From: Bradyrhizobium sp. SRL28
GTDB lineage: Bacteria > Pseudomonadota > Alphaproteobacteria > Rhizobiales > Xanthobacteraceae
Assembly (NCBI RefSeq): GCF_018596315.1
Contig: NZ_JAHEAG010000006.1
Coordinates: 186,001 to 250,000 of the forward strand
Direction: 5' to 3'
DNA length: 64,000 bases
Under the pieces are notes generated by a model that had not been told where the DNA came from, made no database searches, and worked only from the letters and a program-made list of their open reading frames with translations. Of this stretch, positions 36,322 through 45,511 are shown piece after piece; within the stretch, counting starts at the first letter, position 1, and each line of letters begins with the position of its first letter. The position numbers and the translations under genes were made by a program.

Positions 36322-36860
36322 GGCCGCCACTCCAGGGGAACGCATGAACAAGGCGACCGGCGCGAATCGTGGGGGTCAACGCCGGGGCAGCGCTCTCTCT
36401 CGAGCCGACCATGGGGCTGGGGCTGAAATGATCAGCGAGAGGTCGCGCAGCCAAAGAGAGCACAATTGTCGACCTGATGGCAGTGCAAACTTGTTGCCGC
36501 GCTGCGCAAATTCGACGCGCGATCAGAAGCTGCGTCGTCGAAAATTCGTCTGTTTGGCCGCCATTGCCGCGATGCTGGTGCTTTCGGGGCGAGCGGCCGA
36601 AAGGGACCTTGATGATCTGCTGCTCGTAGCTGCGGTGACAGTGCACTCAACTTTTTTGTCGATGCGATCGTCCGCAATGCGCCCATCATGACGCAGCGTG
36701 AAAGTTAGATGCACCGGGTATTTTCCGTACTCGGGGCGACTCTACCGGCCGTATCTCCTCCACCTCCTGTGGTCACGCCGCAGCAGCACTCCCCGCTTCA
36801 AATCAGTGCTCTCACTGCAGCCAATTATTAAGTGCAGCCTAATTCCCTTCCACGAACTGA
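36322..36860. other. Stretch without a recognisable gene
   Basis: About 540 bases, mixed composition, with several short frames on both strands and none with a family match. The promoter of the 48-residue protein would lie at the left end. Confidence 0.35.
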
Positions 36861-36953
36861 ACGCCGATTACCCGACGGGGGCAAATCAATGAGCGTTTCG
36901 GCACGAGCTACGGCGGACAAGTCGGCTTCAATCCGCCCTACGAGCTGCCCTGA
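36861..36953 (+). pseudogene. Orphan C-terminus of a lost gene, followed by a terminator hairpin
   Basis: The frame open from 36861 ends RFGTSYGGQVGFNPPYELP with a TGA at 36951-36953. No start codon lies in this frame, but the alternative frame upstream (LNADYPTGA) could join it by a frameshift. A perfect hairpin terminator begins 13 bases after the stop, as expected for a real gene end. The family is not recognised. Confidence 0.35.
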
Positions 36954-36965
36954 ACGGCCGATTGC

Positions 36966-36997
36966 AAAGCGGCGGCGCTGGTTGGCGCCGCCGCTTT
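36966..36997. terminator. Symmetric hairpin terminator
   Basis: Perfect 13-bp stem AAAGCGGCGGCGC (36966-36978) against its complement at 36985-36997, loop TGGTTG. It lies between the plus-strand orphan C-terminus (stop 36953) and the end of the minus-strand NTF2-like gene (37025), so it could serve both. Confidence 0.65.
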
Positions 36998-37024
36998 CAT
37001 CGCCCGGTCGTTGCTCTTCTTGAA

Positions 37025-37489
37025 TTACTTTGCTGCTGCTGTTTGCGGCGGCGGCGGGGGCTTAGGAATCGACGTCAGCATCCGGATCTTCCATTGCCCA
37101 TTCTCACGGACATCAAGAGCAGTCCAGATGATCGTTACGTCCAGAGGATCACCTTTCTCACTCTTTCCGGTAATTCTGGATTCACCAGTAGCCATAGCCA
37201 TGTCATCTGACAGAGGCTGAATCTCAGTTGTCTTTACTTCGAGATGATCAAATCCAGTCTTAAAAACGCCTTCGTAAAGCTTGGTGTTATCAGTTACCAC
37301 TCCTCCAGCGTTAACTCGAAGATAGTTCTTTGTAAAAAGTGAAGTAATCCCGGCAGCATCCTTCTTGTTGAAGTTCTGCTCGTATGCTGAAGCTACCTTC
37401 CCAAGTTCCTCCTTGAGTTTTTGATCTGATGCAGTCGCAGGAATTGCTGATAGCAATAGTGAAAAACATACAGCTCCAAATGCGCGCAT
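37025..37489 (-). CDS. Secreted NTF2-like (DUF4440/SgcJ-type) protein
   Basis: 154 residues from the ATG at 37489 with GGGAGCAACATC upstream. The signal peptide ends near IPATASD. The domain reads VASAYEQNFNKKDAAGITSL, FTKNYLRVNAGGVVTDN and IWTALDVRENGQWKIRMLTS, the NTF2-like fold of DUF4440. The C-terminus is KPPPPPQTAAAK. Base composition is clearly more AT-rich than neighbouring genes, suggesting a separate origin. The function is unknown. Confidence 0.8.
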   Translation of the reverse strand: MRAFGAVCFSLLLSAIPATASDQKLKEELGKVASAYEQNFNKKDAAGITSLFTKNYLRVNAGGVVTDNTKLYEGVFKTGFDHLEVKTTEIQPLSDDMAMATGESRITGKSEKGDPLDVTIIWTALDVRENGQWKIRMLTSIPKPPPPPQTAAAK

Positions 37490-37620
37490 GATGTTGCTCC
37501 CTATTGTTGATGCCTCCCTAGAATAGAGGATGGAGACGAGGCTTGCTTCCATCTTCAACTGCAGCACGCCCCGGCCTTGAACCGACCGCCTCTCTCTGTT
37601 CTCCCATGAACAGCCTTCGC

Positions 37621-37634
37621 TTGATCTGTCTCAA
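37621..37634. promoter_or_regulatory. FixK/FNR-like box
   Basis: TTGATCTGTCTCAA fits the rhizobial FixK pattern TTGA-N6-TCAA exactly and the FNR consensus with one mismatch. It lies 111 bases upstream of the small open frame at 37745. With the usual -40.5 spacing, transcription would begin near 37668. Function is inferred from the match only. Confidence 0.35.
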
Positions 37635-37744
37635 GGAATTTTATCCGCTGTGTACGGTGGCCGGCGTGGTCTTGCTGCGTTAGCAAAGGCTTGCCGAATC
37701 GTTCGGTGATCGAGGCAGCCCTGTAAATCTGCTACGATCACGGC

Positions 37745-38047
37745 ATGACGGCCCACGGCCAGCAGCGCTTCGCCGAGTTCGTCTCGGAATTCATCGATGG
37801 CAGCGGCATCGAGCCACCGCTGTATGTGATCGCGATTGGCTCGAATGGCGCGGTCAGCGTTTCGCGGCATGCCAATTCCGACGTCAAGCAGCGAGTAGGC
37901 AAAGGCGCACAGCGCCGTGCCCACCATCTCTCACCGTTGTCCGGGATGGTGGGCACGCTTCGCTTTGCCCACCCTACGGCGCCTTGCCTGAATCACCACA
38001 AAACCCGCTGCGCGAAAGATCGAATTTCGCCAGCCATTTCAGCGTGA
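37745..38047 (+). CDS. Hypothetical protein with a repeat-derived C-terminal half
   Basis: 100 residues from the ATG at 37745. Residues 1-48 (FAEFVSEFIDGSGIEPPLYV then IAIGSNGAVSVSRH) look like a genuine small protein. The part from about residue 66 (GMVGTLRFAHPTA) is translated from a dispersed GGTGGGC-type palindromic repeat, so the original 3' end appears to have been replaced. A FixK-like box lies upstream. No family is recognised. Confidence 0.4.
   Translation: MTAHGQQRFAEFVSEFIDGSGIEPPLYVIAIGSNGAVSVSRHANSDVKQRVGKGAQRRAHHLSPLSGMVGTLRFAHPTAPCLNHHKTRCAKDRISPAISA
37946..37976. repeat. Single-arm copy of the GGTGGGC/GCCCACC repeat
   Basis: GGTGGGC (37948-37954) and GCCCACC (37967-37973) flank ACGCTTCGCTTT, ending CTAC at 37976. 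It is nearly the same as the right arms of the double copies at 57563-57646 and 62028-62113. It lies inside the small open frame at 37745. Confidence 0.7.
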
Positions 38048-38773
38048 TTTGGGTCGTCCAGATTGCGCATCGAAAATAAACCGCTTCTCATTTCCCCCAA
38101 ATCAGCCCCATCTTCGCGCCATCCCGCCTCATCGAAGAGGGGCGTACGCGTCGTCACGATACGTGGAGTGCGGGTTGCGGTGGACGCGATGGCGTCGCGC
38201 GCGCGAGGCATTGCAGGGCGGTTTCAGGCTTTGTCCTGGGGCTGTGAGCGATTGATCCGCGCAGGACGAGCGGCGTTGTTGCGTACGGCAAAAGCGTGTG
38301 GTTCTGGCACCCGTGGCTGGTGTCAAGCTGACGGAGGCTGAACGAATCCAACCGGGTTCGTTGGGCCGTCGATCCGGCAGCGACGGAGGCAAGAGGAATT
38401 CGTCTCCGGGAAGAGCGCGCCATAAGCCGTCAAACCATTGCGCAGGGAAGGCCGGATGCTCTCCGCTGGACCTGTATGCTCGTGTGCGCACTTCTTTGTG
38501 CATATTGCACACGAGACCGCGGGTGCAGCGCGCACCCGGTCTTCCCTGCGCCCTCGTTGTTTCGGGGGAAACGAGCCGTCGCATCGACTCGGGGCGCGCG
38601 TCGCCTGCGAGCGTAGAGGCGCGTCTGAGCTTGTTGGGCTAGTTAAGGTCGACTGTTAGTCGCTGGTCGCGGGTTTGAGTGGCTATTTCGGCGGTTGAGC
38701 AATCAGCGGACTATCTCTAGTCTGGCCGCAGGCCGAGCAACGGCCTCCCGGTGGAAACGCAGGAGACACAACA
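38048..38773. repeat. Noncoding stretch resembling a long dispersed Bradyrhizobium repeat
   Basis: 726 bases with short frames in all directions and none convincing. It contains a hairpin CGGGTGC (38520-38526) against GCACCCG (38532-38538). Conceptual translations such as CILHTRPRVQRAPGLPCALV resemble spurious hypothetical proteins that recur across Bradyrhizobium genomes, which suggests a multicopy element; this is from recall and not tested. The right end holds the promoter and AGGAGA site of the next gene. Confidence 0.35.
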
Positions 38774-39703
38774 ATGTCCGCTCCCCTCGACGATCAGCTC
38801 GGCTTTGCGCCCGACTACGATTCCGCCGTCCCCTATATGCAGCGGACTCGCGATTATTACGCCGCGATCGGCTACACGACGCCCTATCGTTGGGCGCATT
38901 ATGTCGAGGCGCCGTTCCAGCCGCTGAAGAAGCCGCTCGCGAAGTCGCGCGTCACCATCATTACCACTGCCGCGAAGTATGATCCCACCAAGGGCGATCA
39001 GGGTCCCGGAGCGGCCTATAACGGCAGCGCCAAATTCTATCAGGTCTATGACGGCGACACCGCCAAGCAGCACGATTTGCGGATCTCGCATATCGGCTAC
39101 GACCGCAAGCACACAACGGCCACCGACAGCGGCACCTGGTTTCCGTTGCCGCAGCTCCTCAAAGCCGCCGCCTCGGGACGCATCGGAGAGGTCGCGCCGC
39201 GCTTCTTCGGCGCGCCGACCAATCGCAGCCACCGCGTCACCATCGATGTCGACGCGCCGGATATTCTCGCCCGCTGCCAGGCCGACAAGGTCGATGTCGC
39301 CGTCATCGTGCCGAACTGCCCGGTCTGCCACCAGACGTCAGCTTTGGTAGCGCGTCATCTCGAAGCAAACGGCATCCCAACCGTCGTCATGGGTTGCGCC
39401 AAGGACATCGTCGAACATGCCGCCGCGCCGCGCTTGCTGTTCTCGGATTTCCCGCTCGGCAACTCCGCCGGCAAGCCGCAGGATGTCGAGTCGCAGGCGT
39501 TGACGCTCGAACTGGCGCTGCGGTTACTGGAGTCCGCGGCAGGCTCCCGCACCACGATGCAGTCGCCGCTGCGCTGGAGCGAGGATGCCTCCTGGAAGCT
39601 CGACTACAACAACATCGCGCAGATGAGCCCGGAAGAGCTGGAGCGGCGCCGCGCCGAGTTCGACAAGCAGAAAGAGATCGCGCGCGGCAACCGGGCGGCG
39701 TGA
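38774..39703 (+). CDS. GrdB-like (glycine/sarcosine/betaine reductase component B family) protein
   Basis: 309 residues from the ATG at 38774 with AGGAGACACAACA upstream. The fold resembles the GrdB family: ISHIGYDRKHTT, FFGAPTNRSHRVTIDVDA, DVAVIVPNCPVCHQTSALVA and LEANGIPTVVMGCAKDIVEH. Clostridial GrdB uses selenocysteine; here there is no in-frame TGA and a CPVC motif lies at a likely active-site position. The role in an aerobe is unknown. A CoA-transferase gene follows on the same strand after a palindromic repeat. Confidence 0.75.
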   Translation: MSAPLDDQLGFAPDYDSAVPYMQRTRDYYAAIGYTTPYRWAHYVEAPFQPLKKPLAKSRVTIITTAAKYDPTKGDQGPGAAYNGSAKFYQVYDGDTAKQHDLRISHIGYDRKHTTATDSGTWFPLPQLLKAAASGRIGEVAPRFFGAPTNRSHRVTIDVDAPDILARCQADKVDVAVIVPNCPVCHQTSALVARHLEANGIPTVVMGCAKDIVEHAAAPRLLFSDFPLGNSAGKPQDVESQALTLELALRLLESAAGSRTTMQSPLRWSEDASWKLDYNNIAQMSPEELERRRAEFDKQKEIARGNRAA

Positions 39704-39725
39704 CGCTGGCTACGGCCTTAAGGGT

Positions 39726-39810
39726 CGTCATTGCGAGCGAAGCGAAGCAATCCATAGCGCGGCACAAAGGAAGAATGGATTGCTTCGTCGCTTCGCTCCT
39801 CGCAATGACG
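39726..39810. repeat. Palindromic repeat (CATTGCGAGCGAAGC family)
   Basis: Left arm CGTCATTGCGAGCGAAGCGA from 39726; right arm ends TCGCAATGACG at 39810, with a GATTGCTTCG core. The same family occurs at 53219-53295. Unlike most copies in the window it lies between two genes of the same direction, immediately upstream of the CoA-transferase ribosome-binding site. Confidence 0.8.
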
Positions 39811-39829
39811 CCCGCAGGAGGATACTGAT

Positions 39830-41023
39830 TTGACCCGACCGTTCGAAGGCGTGAAGATTCTCGACTTCACGCAGGTGCTGGCCGGCCCTTATGCGAGCTA
39901 TCAGCTCGCGCTGCTCGGCGCCGACGTCATCAAGGTGGAGCGGCGCGAAGGCGAGGACATGCGCCGCACGCCGTTGAGCCGCGAATGGGCCGACCGCGGC
40001 CTGGCGCCGGGCTGGCAGGCCATCAACGGCAACAAGCGCAGCCTCACCCTCGATCTTTCGAAGCCGGAGGCAATCGCCATCGTCAAGCAGCTCGCCGCGC
40101 AAGCCGACGTGGTGATGGAGAATTTCCGTCCCGGCGTGATGGACAAGCTCGGCATTGGCTACACCGCACTCTCGGCGATCAATCCGCGGCTGATCTATTG
40201 CGCCATTTCGGGTTTTGGCCAGACCGGCCCGGAGCGATCGGGCGCGGGCTATGACGGCAAGATCCAGGCGCTGTCAGGCATCATGTCGATCACCGGCCAC
40301 GCCGAGACCGGGCCGACGCGCGCGGGCTTCGCCGTCTGCGACGTACTGTCGGGCGCCACGGCAGCCTTCGGCGTGTCGAGCGCGCTGTTCCAGCGCATCC
40401 ATACCGGCAAGGGGCAACTGGTCGATGTCTCCATGCTGGAGGCGACGCTGGCGTTCCTGTCCGGGCAGGTCGCGGACTACTCGGTCGCCGGCCATCGCCA
40501 GCAGCTCTCCGGCAACCAGGCGGTAAGCCGCCGGCCGACCGCCAACCTCTTCAAGGCCGGTGAGGGCTATCTGCTGCTGGCCGTCAACAGCGAGAAGCAA
40601 TACCGCGCGTTGATGACCGCGCTGGGTCGATCGGACGTGCTGGAAGACCCGCGCTTCGTCGATTGGTTTGCCCGGCAGGAAAACGAGCCGGCGCTGCGCG
40701 CCATCATCGAGGAGGCGCTGTCGAAAAAGGACCCGCGCGACTGGGAAAAGATCCTGGAGGCCGCGGGCGCGCCCTGCGCCAGCATCTGGAAGGTCGAGGA
40801 GGTGATCGATCATCCGCAAATCGCGGCGCGCGGCGCTATTCAGGAGATCGACACGCCCTATGGACGCCTGCGCTTTGCCGGCAGCGGGTTCCAGCTCGCC
40901 CATGGCGGCGGCCGGCTCGACCGCATGGCGCCCGCGCTCAGCGCCCACACCGAGGAGGTGCTGGCCTCGCTCGGTTATGACGCCAACGCAATCGCGGAAC
41001 TGCGCGCGCGCGAGGTCGTCTAG
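39830..41023 (+). CDS. CaiB/BaiF-type (class III) CoA-transferase
   Basis: 397 residues. The start is TTG at 39830, seven bases after AGGAGGA; no ATG fits better. Family III motifs: [19 protein letters not shown] at the N-terminus, [32 protein letters not shown] and [15 protein letters not shown]. The catalytic Asp is D171 in [15 protein letters not shown]. It transfers CoA between carboxylic acids; the pair is not known. It stands between a GrdB-like gene and ilvD. Confidence 0.92.
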   Translation: MTRPFEGVKILDFTQVLAGPYASYQLALLGADVIKVERREGEDMRRTPLSREWADRGLAPGWQAINGNKRSLTLDLSKPEAIAIVKQLAAQADVVMENFRPGVMDKLGIGYTALSAINPRLIYCAISGFGQTGPERSGAGYDGKIQALSGIMSITGHAETGPTRAGFAVCDVLSGATAAFGVSSALFQRIHTGKGQLVDVSMLEATLAFLSGQVADYSVAGHRQQLSGNQAVSRRPTANLFKAGEGYLLLAVNSEKQYRALMTALGRSDVLEDPRFVDWFARQENEPALRAIIEEALSKKDPRDWEKILEAAGAPCASIWKVEEVIDHPQIAARGAIQEIDTPYGRLRFAGSGFQLAHGGGRLDRMAPALSAHTEEVLASLGYDANAIAELRAREVV

Positions 41024-41159
41024 CGGTAGCCGGGGCAGGGGGCGTCTGCACCCTGTCCCGTTTTGGGTGGGCCAGCGCATGGCGACCCTGCGCCAAGTCG
41101 CTTTAATCGGCAGAGCTCACCGTCTAAAAGACGCCTTTCCCGATCCAAAAGGACAGATC

Positions 41160-43004
41160 ATGCCCGCCTACCGCTCCCGAACCACGACCCACGGCCGCAA
41201 CATGGCGGGCGCCCGCGGCCTCTGGCGCGCCACCGGTATGAAGAACGAGGATTTTGGCAAGCCGATCATCGCCGTGGTCAATTCGTTCACCCAGTTCGTG
41301 CCCGGCCATGTGCACCTGAAGGATCTCGGCCAGCTCGTCGCGCGCGAGATCGAGAAGGCGGGTGGCGTCGCCAAGGAGTTCAACACCATCGCGGTCGATG
41401 ACGGCATCGCCATGGGCCATGACGGCATGCTGTACAGCCTGCCGTCGCGCGAGATCATCGCCGACAGCGTCGAGTACATGGTCAACGCGCATTGCGCCGA
41501 CGCCATGGTCTGCATCTCGAACTGCGACAAGATCACGCCCGGCATGCTGATGGCGGCGCTGCGGATCAACATCCCGACGGTGTTCGTCTCGGGTGGGCCG
41601 ATGGAATCCGGCAAGGTGAACATCAAGGGCAAGCTCCGCGCCGTTGATCTGATCGACGCCATGGTCGCGGCGGCCGACACCAGCGTCAGCGACGCCGAGG
41701 TGGAAGTGATCGAGCGCTCGGCCTGTCCGACCTGCGGCTCGTGCTCGGGCATGTTCACGGCCAATTCGATGAACTGCCTCACCGAGGCGCTGGGCCTTGC
41801 GCTGCCGGGCAACGGCTCGGTGCTGGCGACGCATGCTGACCGCAAGGGGTTGTTCGTGGAGGCCGGGCACCTGATCGTCGATCTGGCGCGGCGCTATTAC
41901 GAGCAGGATGACGAAACCGCGCTGCCGCGCAAGATCGCAAACTTCAAGGCGTTCGAGAACGCGATGACGCTCGACATTGCCATGGGCGGCTCGACCAACA
42001 CCGTGCTGCATCTGCTGGCGGCGGCGTATGAAGGGCAGGTCCCGTTCACGATGCAGGACATCGACCGCCTGTCGCGGCGGGTGCCGGTGCTCTGCAAGGT
42101 GGCGCCGTCGGTGGCGGACGTGCATCTGGAAGACGTCCATCGCGCCGGTGGCGTGATGGCCATTTTGGGCGAACTCGATCGCGCTGGTCTGCTCAACCGC
42201 GGCCTGCCGATGGTTCACTCCAAGACGCTGGAGGACGCGCTCAGCCGCTGGGACATCGTTCGCACCAAGAGCGAGAGTGTCCGAAAATTCTTCACGGCGG
42301 CGCCGGGCAATGTGCCGACGCAAGTCGCCTTCAGCCAGGAGCGCCGGTTCGAGGAGCTCGATACCGACCGCGCCACAGGCTGCATCCGCGACGCCGAGCA
42401 TGCCTATTCGAAGGACGGTGGTCTCGCCGTGCTGTCAGGTAATATCGCGCTCGATGGCTGCATCGTGAAGACCGCTGGCGTCGATGAGAGCATTTTGAAG
42501 TTCGAGGGGCCGGCGCGGGTCTTCGAAAGCCAGGACGCTGCCGTCGAAGGCATCCTGGGCAACAAGATCAAGGCCGGCGACGTCGTCGTGGTCCGCTATG
42601 AAGGCCCGCGCGGTGGTCCCGGCATGCAGGAGATGCTCTATCCGACCAGCTACCTCAAATCGAAGGGCCTCGGAAAAGTTTGCGCACTGGTCACCGATGG
42701 CCGCTTCTCCGGCGGCTCGTCAGGCTTGTCGATCGGGCATCTCTCGCCGGAAGCCGCCGAAGGCGGGTTGATCGGCCTGGTGGAAGAGGGCGACCTTATC
42801 AAGATCGACATCCCCTCGCGTTCGATCAGCCTCATGGTCGATGACGCCACGCTGGCGAAGCGGCGCGAAGCTATGCTGGCCCGCGGCGCGGACGCATGGA
42901 AGCCCGCCAAGAAGCGCAGCCGCAAGGTGACGATGGCGCTGAAGGCCTATGCCGCGTTGACCACGAGCGCCGCCCGCGGCGCGGTGCGCATCGTTCCGGA
43001 GTGA
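41160..43004 (+). CDS. ilvD: Dihydroxy-acid dehydratase
   Basis: 614 residues from the ATG at 41160, the full length of the E. coli-type enzyme. It converts 2,3-dihydroxy-isovalerate and 2,3-dihydroxy-3-methylvalerate to the keto acids in valine and isoleucine synthesis. Iron-sulfur cysteines lie in [13 protein letters not shown] and [19 protein letters not shown]; the active-site region [20 protein letters not shown] and [20 protein letters not shown] near the C-terminus are conserved. Confidence 0.97.
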   Translation: MPAYRSRTTTHGRNMAGARGLWRATGMKNEDFGKPIIAVVNSFTQFVPGHVHLKDLGQLVAREIEKAGGVAKEFNTIAVDDGIAMGHDGMLYSLPSREIIADSVEYMVNAHCADAMVCISNCDKITPGMLMAALRINIPTVFVSGGPMESGKVNIKGKLRAVDLIDAMVAAADTSVSDAEVEVIERSACPTCGSCSGMFTANSMNCLTEALGLALPGNGSVLATHADRKGLFVEAGHLIVDLARRYYEQDDETALPRKIANFKAFENAMTLDIAMGGSTNTVLHLLAAAYEGQVPFTMQDIDRLSRRVPVLCKVAPSVADVHLEDVHRAGGVMAILGELDRAGLLNRGLPMVHSKTLEDALSRWDIVRTKSESVRKFFTAAPGNVPTQVAFSQERRFEELDTDRATGCIRDAEHAYSKDGGLAVLSGNIALDGCIVKTAGVDESILKFEGPARVFESQDAAVEGILGNKIKAGDVVVVRYEGPRGGPGMQEMLYPTSYLKSKGLGKVCALVTDGRFSGGSSGLSIGHLSPEAAEGGLIGLVEEGDLIKIDIPSRSISLMVDDATLAKRREAMLARGADAWKPAKKRSRKVTMALKAYAALTTSAARGAVRIVPE

Positions 43005-43027
43005 GACTCTGACTTGAGGGTAGCCTC

Positions 43028-43115
43028 GTAGCCCGGGTGAAGCGCAGCGAAACCCGGGGCAGGTTGATCCCGGTTTGAAACTGTCCCGGATTGCGCTTCG
43101 CTTCATCCGGGCTAC
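43028..43115. repeat. Palindromic repeat (GTAGCCCGGGTGAAGCG family)
   Basis: Left arm GTAGCCCGGGTGAAGCGCAG from 43028; right arm GCTTCGCTTCATCCGGGCTAC ends at 43115, with an internal near-palindrome around 43065-43085. It fills the convergent junction between ilvD and modC. Confidence 0.8.
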
Positions 43116-43169
43116 AGGCTAACGGCGGACGAGCCGCTGCGCTCCATCCATCCTGCGAAACGTCCTCGC

Positions 43170-43829
43170 TTACGTCAGCACCTTGACGCCGCCGAGCGCG
43201 GTCACGCGGCCGCGCTTGAGCATCACGATCTGCGTCGCCAGTTGGCGCAGTTCGGCGGCGTCGTGGCTGACATAGACCATCGGAATGCCTTCGTCGCGCA
43301 GCCGCACCAGATAGGGCAGGATTTCCTCCTTGCGGCCCTCGTCGAGCGATCCCAGTGGCTCGTCCATCAGCAGCAGTCGCGGTTTTGATAGCAGCGCACG
43401 GCCAAGGGCGACGCGCTGACGTTCGCCGCCGGAGAGCTGGCCCGGCCGGCGGTCAAGGAGGCCGCCGATGTCGAGCAGGTCAGTGATGCGTGCGTGCTGT
43501 GATGAATCCTCAGCGAGGCCGTTCATGCGCCGGCCGTAATCGAGATTTTGCCGCACGTCGAGATGCGGAAACAGCCGGGCGTCCTGGAACACGTAGCCGA
43601 TACGCCGACGATGCGGCGGCACATGGACACCTTTGGCCGTGTCATCCAGCGTTTCGCCGTCGAGCGCGATAATCCCGCGATCGGGCCGCAGCAGCCCTGC
43701 GATCATGTTGATCAGCGACGTCTTGCCGGCCCCCGACGCGCCGAACAGGCCGGTGACGCGGCCCTGGCTTTCGAACGAAGCCTCAAGCGAGAACTCGCCG
43801 AGCTGTTTGGTGACATCGACGCGCAGCAT
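43170..43829 (-). CDS. modC: Molybdate ABC transporter ATPase, short form without TOBE domain
   Basis: 219 residues from the ATG at 43829. Walker [11 protein letters not shown] near 32-41, Q-loop [13 protein letters not shown], signature [16 protein letters not shown], Walker [14 protein letters not shown] and H-loop VSHDAAEL. The usual ModC is about 350 residues with a C-terminal molybdate-binding TOBE domain; this chain stops right after the nucleotide-binding domain ([15 protein letters not shown]), so feedback control by bound molybdate may be missing. It starts 2 bases after modB. Confidence 0.92.
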   Translation of the reverse strand: MLRVDVTKQLGEFSLEASFESQGRVTGLFGASGAGKTSLINMIAGLLRPDRGIIALDGETLDDTAKGVHVPPHRRRIGYVFQDARLFPHLDVRQNLDYGRRMNGLAEDSSQHARITDLLDIGGLLDRRPGQLSGGERQRVALGRALLSKPRLLLMDEPLGSLDEGRKEEILPYLVRLRDEGIPMVYVSHDAAELRQLATQIVMLKRGRVTALGGVKVLT

Positions 43830-43831
43830 GG

Positions 43832-44527
43832 TCAATTCCCGTGCAGGCGTTTGGTGGCGCGCCGCGCGAACCATTCGGATGCGATCAGGGCGCCCATTGC
43901 GATCACGATGGAGATCAGCACCAGCCGCCCCGCCGCGGTGTCGCCGTCGGGGGTCTGGATCAGCGAATAGATCGCGGAAGAAATGGTCTGGGTCTCGCCG
44001 GGAATGTTGGAGACAAAGGTGATGGTAGCGCCGAACTCGCCGATTGCCTTGGCAAAGCCGAGCACCATGCCGGCGAGCACGCCCGGCAGCGCCAGCGGCA
44101 GGGTCACGGTGGCGAACACCTGCCACGGCGCGGCGCCGAGGGTGCTCGATGCCTGCTCCAGCCGGCGGTCGATCGCCTCGATCGATAATCGAATCGGCCG
44201 CACCAGAAGTGGGAACGACATGATGCCGCAGGCCAGCGCAGCCCCGGTCCAGCGGAAGGCGAACACGATGCCGAGGTTATCGGCGAGCCATGCGCCGACC
44301 AGGCCGCGGCGACCGAAGGTCAGCAGCAGCAGATAACCCGTGACGACGGGGGGCAGCACCAGCGGCAGATGAACCAGCGCATCGAGGATCGACTTGCCCC
44401 AGAATTCACGCCGCGCCAGCAGCCACGCCAGAGCGATGCCGAACGGCGTCGCCACCAGGGTCGCCACGACGGCCACCCGCAGCGAAAGCAGGATGGCCGT
44501 CCATTCGGCGGGCGAGATATCGAACAT
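43832..44527 (-). CDS. modB: Molybdate ABC transporter permease
   Basis: 231 residues with five to six membrane segments. [39 protein letters not shown] and the ATPase-contact loop [20 protein letters not shown] are typical of ModB, as is [20 protein letters not shown]. It forms the molybdate channel in the inner membrane. Its start overlaps the modA stop by one base (TGATG). Confidence 0.95.
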   Translation of the reverse strand: MFDISPAEWTAILLSLRVAVVATLVATPFGIALAWLLARREFWGKSILDALVHLPLVLPPVVTGYLLLLTFGRRGLVGAWLADNLGIVFAFRWTGAALACGIMSFPLLVRPIRLSIEAIDRRLEQASSTLGAAPWQVFATVTLPLALPGVLAGMVLGFAKAIGEFGATITFVSNIPGETQTISSAIYSLIQTPDGDTAAGRLVLISIVIAMGALIASEWFARRATKRLHGN

Positions 44528-45312
44528 CAGGTGGAAGGGCTGACGAGGAACTTGAAGCCGTATTTTTCGAGGATGGTCTTCGCGGCGGTCGAGCGCAGGA
44601 AGGCGAGATAGCCGGTCGTCTCCGGCTTTGCGGTGGTGGTCGCCGCGACGGGGTAGATGATCGCCGGATGGGAATCGGCGGGGAAGGTGCCGACAACCTT
44701 GACGCCGGGCTCGACCTTGGCGTCGGTGGAATAGACGATGCCCAGCACCGCTTCACCGCGCGCGACCAGCGTCAGCGCCGCGCGCACGCTTTCGGCCATC
44801 GCGAATTTCGGCTCGGCGGCCTGCCATGAACCGAGCTTCTCCAGCGCGGCCTTGGCGTATTTGCCAACAGGCACAGATTTGACGTCGCCGGTCGCGATCT
44901 TTCCGTCGCCGGCAAGCTTGGCGAGGTCGAATCCGGCGCCGACGTTCACAGTGTCGATCTTGGAATCCTTCGGGGCGATCAGCACGATGCTGTTGCCGAG
45001 CAGATTGACCCGGCTCGGTTCATTGATCGTCTTTTTCGACGTCGCGTAATCCATCCAGTCGGTGTCGGCGGAGATGAATACGTCGGCCGGTGCGCCCTGT
45101 TCGATCTGCTTGGCGAGCGCAGAACTGGCCGCATAGCTGACAGTAATCTTGACGCCGGTCTTCGCGGTGTAGGCAGCGTCGATCTCGTCGAGCGCATTCT
45201 TCATCGAGGCCGCGGCGAAGATCGTCAGGGACTTGTCCTGCGCGGTGGCGGGCGTGGGGATGGCTGCTAACGATACGGCGAAAGCCAGGAAAAGGCCGGC
45301 AAGACGGTTCAT
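44527..45312 (-). CDS. modA: Molybdate-binding periplasmic protein
   Basis: 261 residues from the ATG at 45312, preceded by GGAGCGCCCG. The signal peptide ends near TPATAQDKS. The ModA fold: LTIFAAASMKNALDEIDAAY, ITVSYAASSALAKQIEQGAP then ADVFISADTDWMD, and GVKVVGTFPADSHPAIIYPV. It captures molybdate or tungstate for ModBC. It is the first gene of modABC; no modE is in the window. Confidence 0.95.
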   Translation of the reverse strand: MNRLAGLFLAFAVSLAAIPTPATAQDKSLTIFAAASMKNALDEIDAAYTAKTGVKITVSYAASSALAKQIEQGAPADVFISADTDWMDYATSKKTINEPSRVNLLGNSIVLIAPKDSKIDTVNVGAGFDLAKLAGDGKIATGDVKSVPVGKYAKAALEKLGSWQAAEPKFAMAESVRAALTLVARGEAVLGIVYSTDAKVEPGVKVVGTFPADSHPAIIYPVAATTTAKPETTGYLAFLRSTAAKTILEKYGFKFLVSPST

Positions 45313-45444
45313 CGGGCGCTCCATGCATGATTGCGAGCCGCGGTTGCCGCGCGCAGGACAGGCGTTGGTTGGGTTAAGGCGACCGTCGGAAGCGCCGTTC
45401 CGGTATTCCCTGGAGGACTTGCGGTCGATCAGGATGTCGCCAGC

Positions 45445-45460
45445 CCTGACAATAGTCAGG
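45445..45460. promoter_or_regulatory. Inverted repeat upstream of modA
   Basis: CCTGAC-AATA-GTCAGG, perfect 6-bp arms, 133-148 bp upstream of the modA start. It is not the ModE consensus and could equally be a weak terminator for the preceding gene (stop at 45512). No T run follows. Confidence 0.25.
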
Positions 45461-45511
45461 ATAGAGCAGGAGGTAAAGGCGGCTGCACCGCCCAAGGAGC
45501 AGCCGGGCGTG

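Noticed and set aside
39300..39360. Possible selenocysteine codon in the GrdB-like gene
   Set aside because: The frame has no internal TGA and continues to a normal stop at 39703; cysteines occupy the likely site.
45313..45511. ModE-type molybdate operator upstream of modA
   Set aside because: No match to the ModE inverted-repeat consensus was found; only an unrelated CCTGAC/GTCAGG repeat is present.
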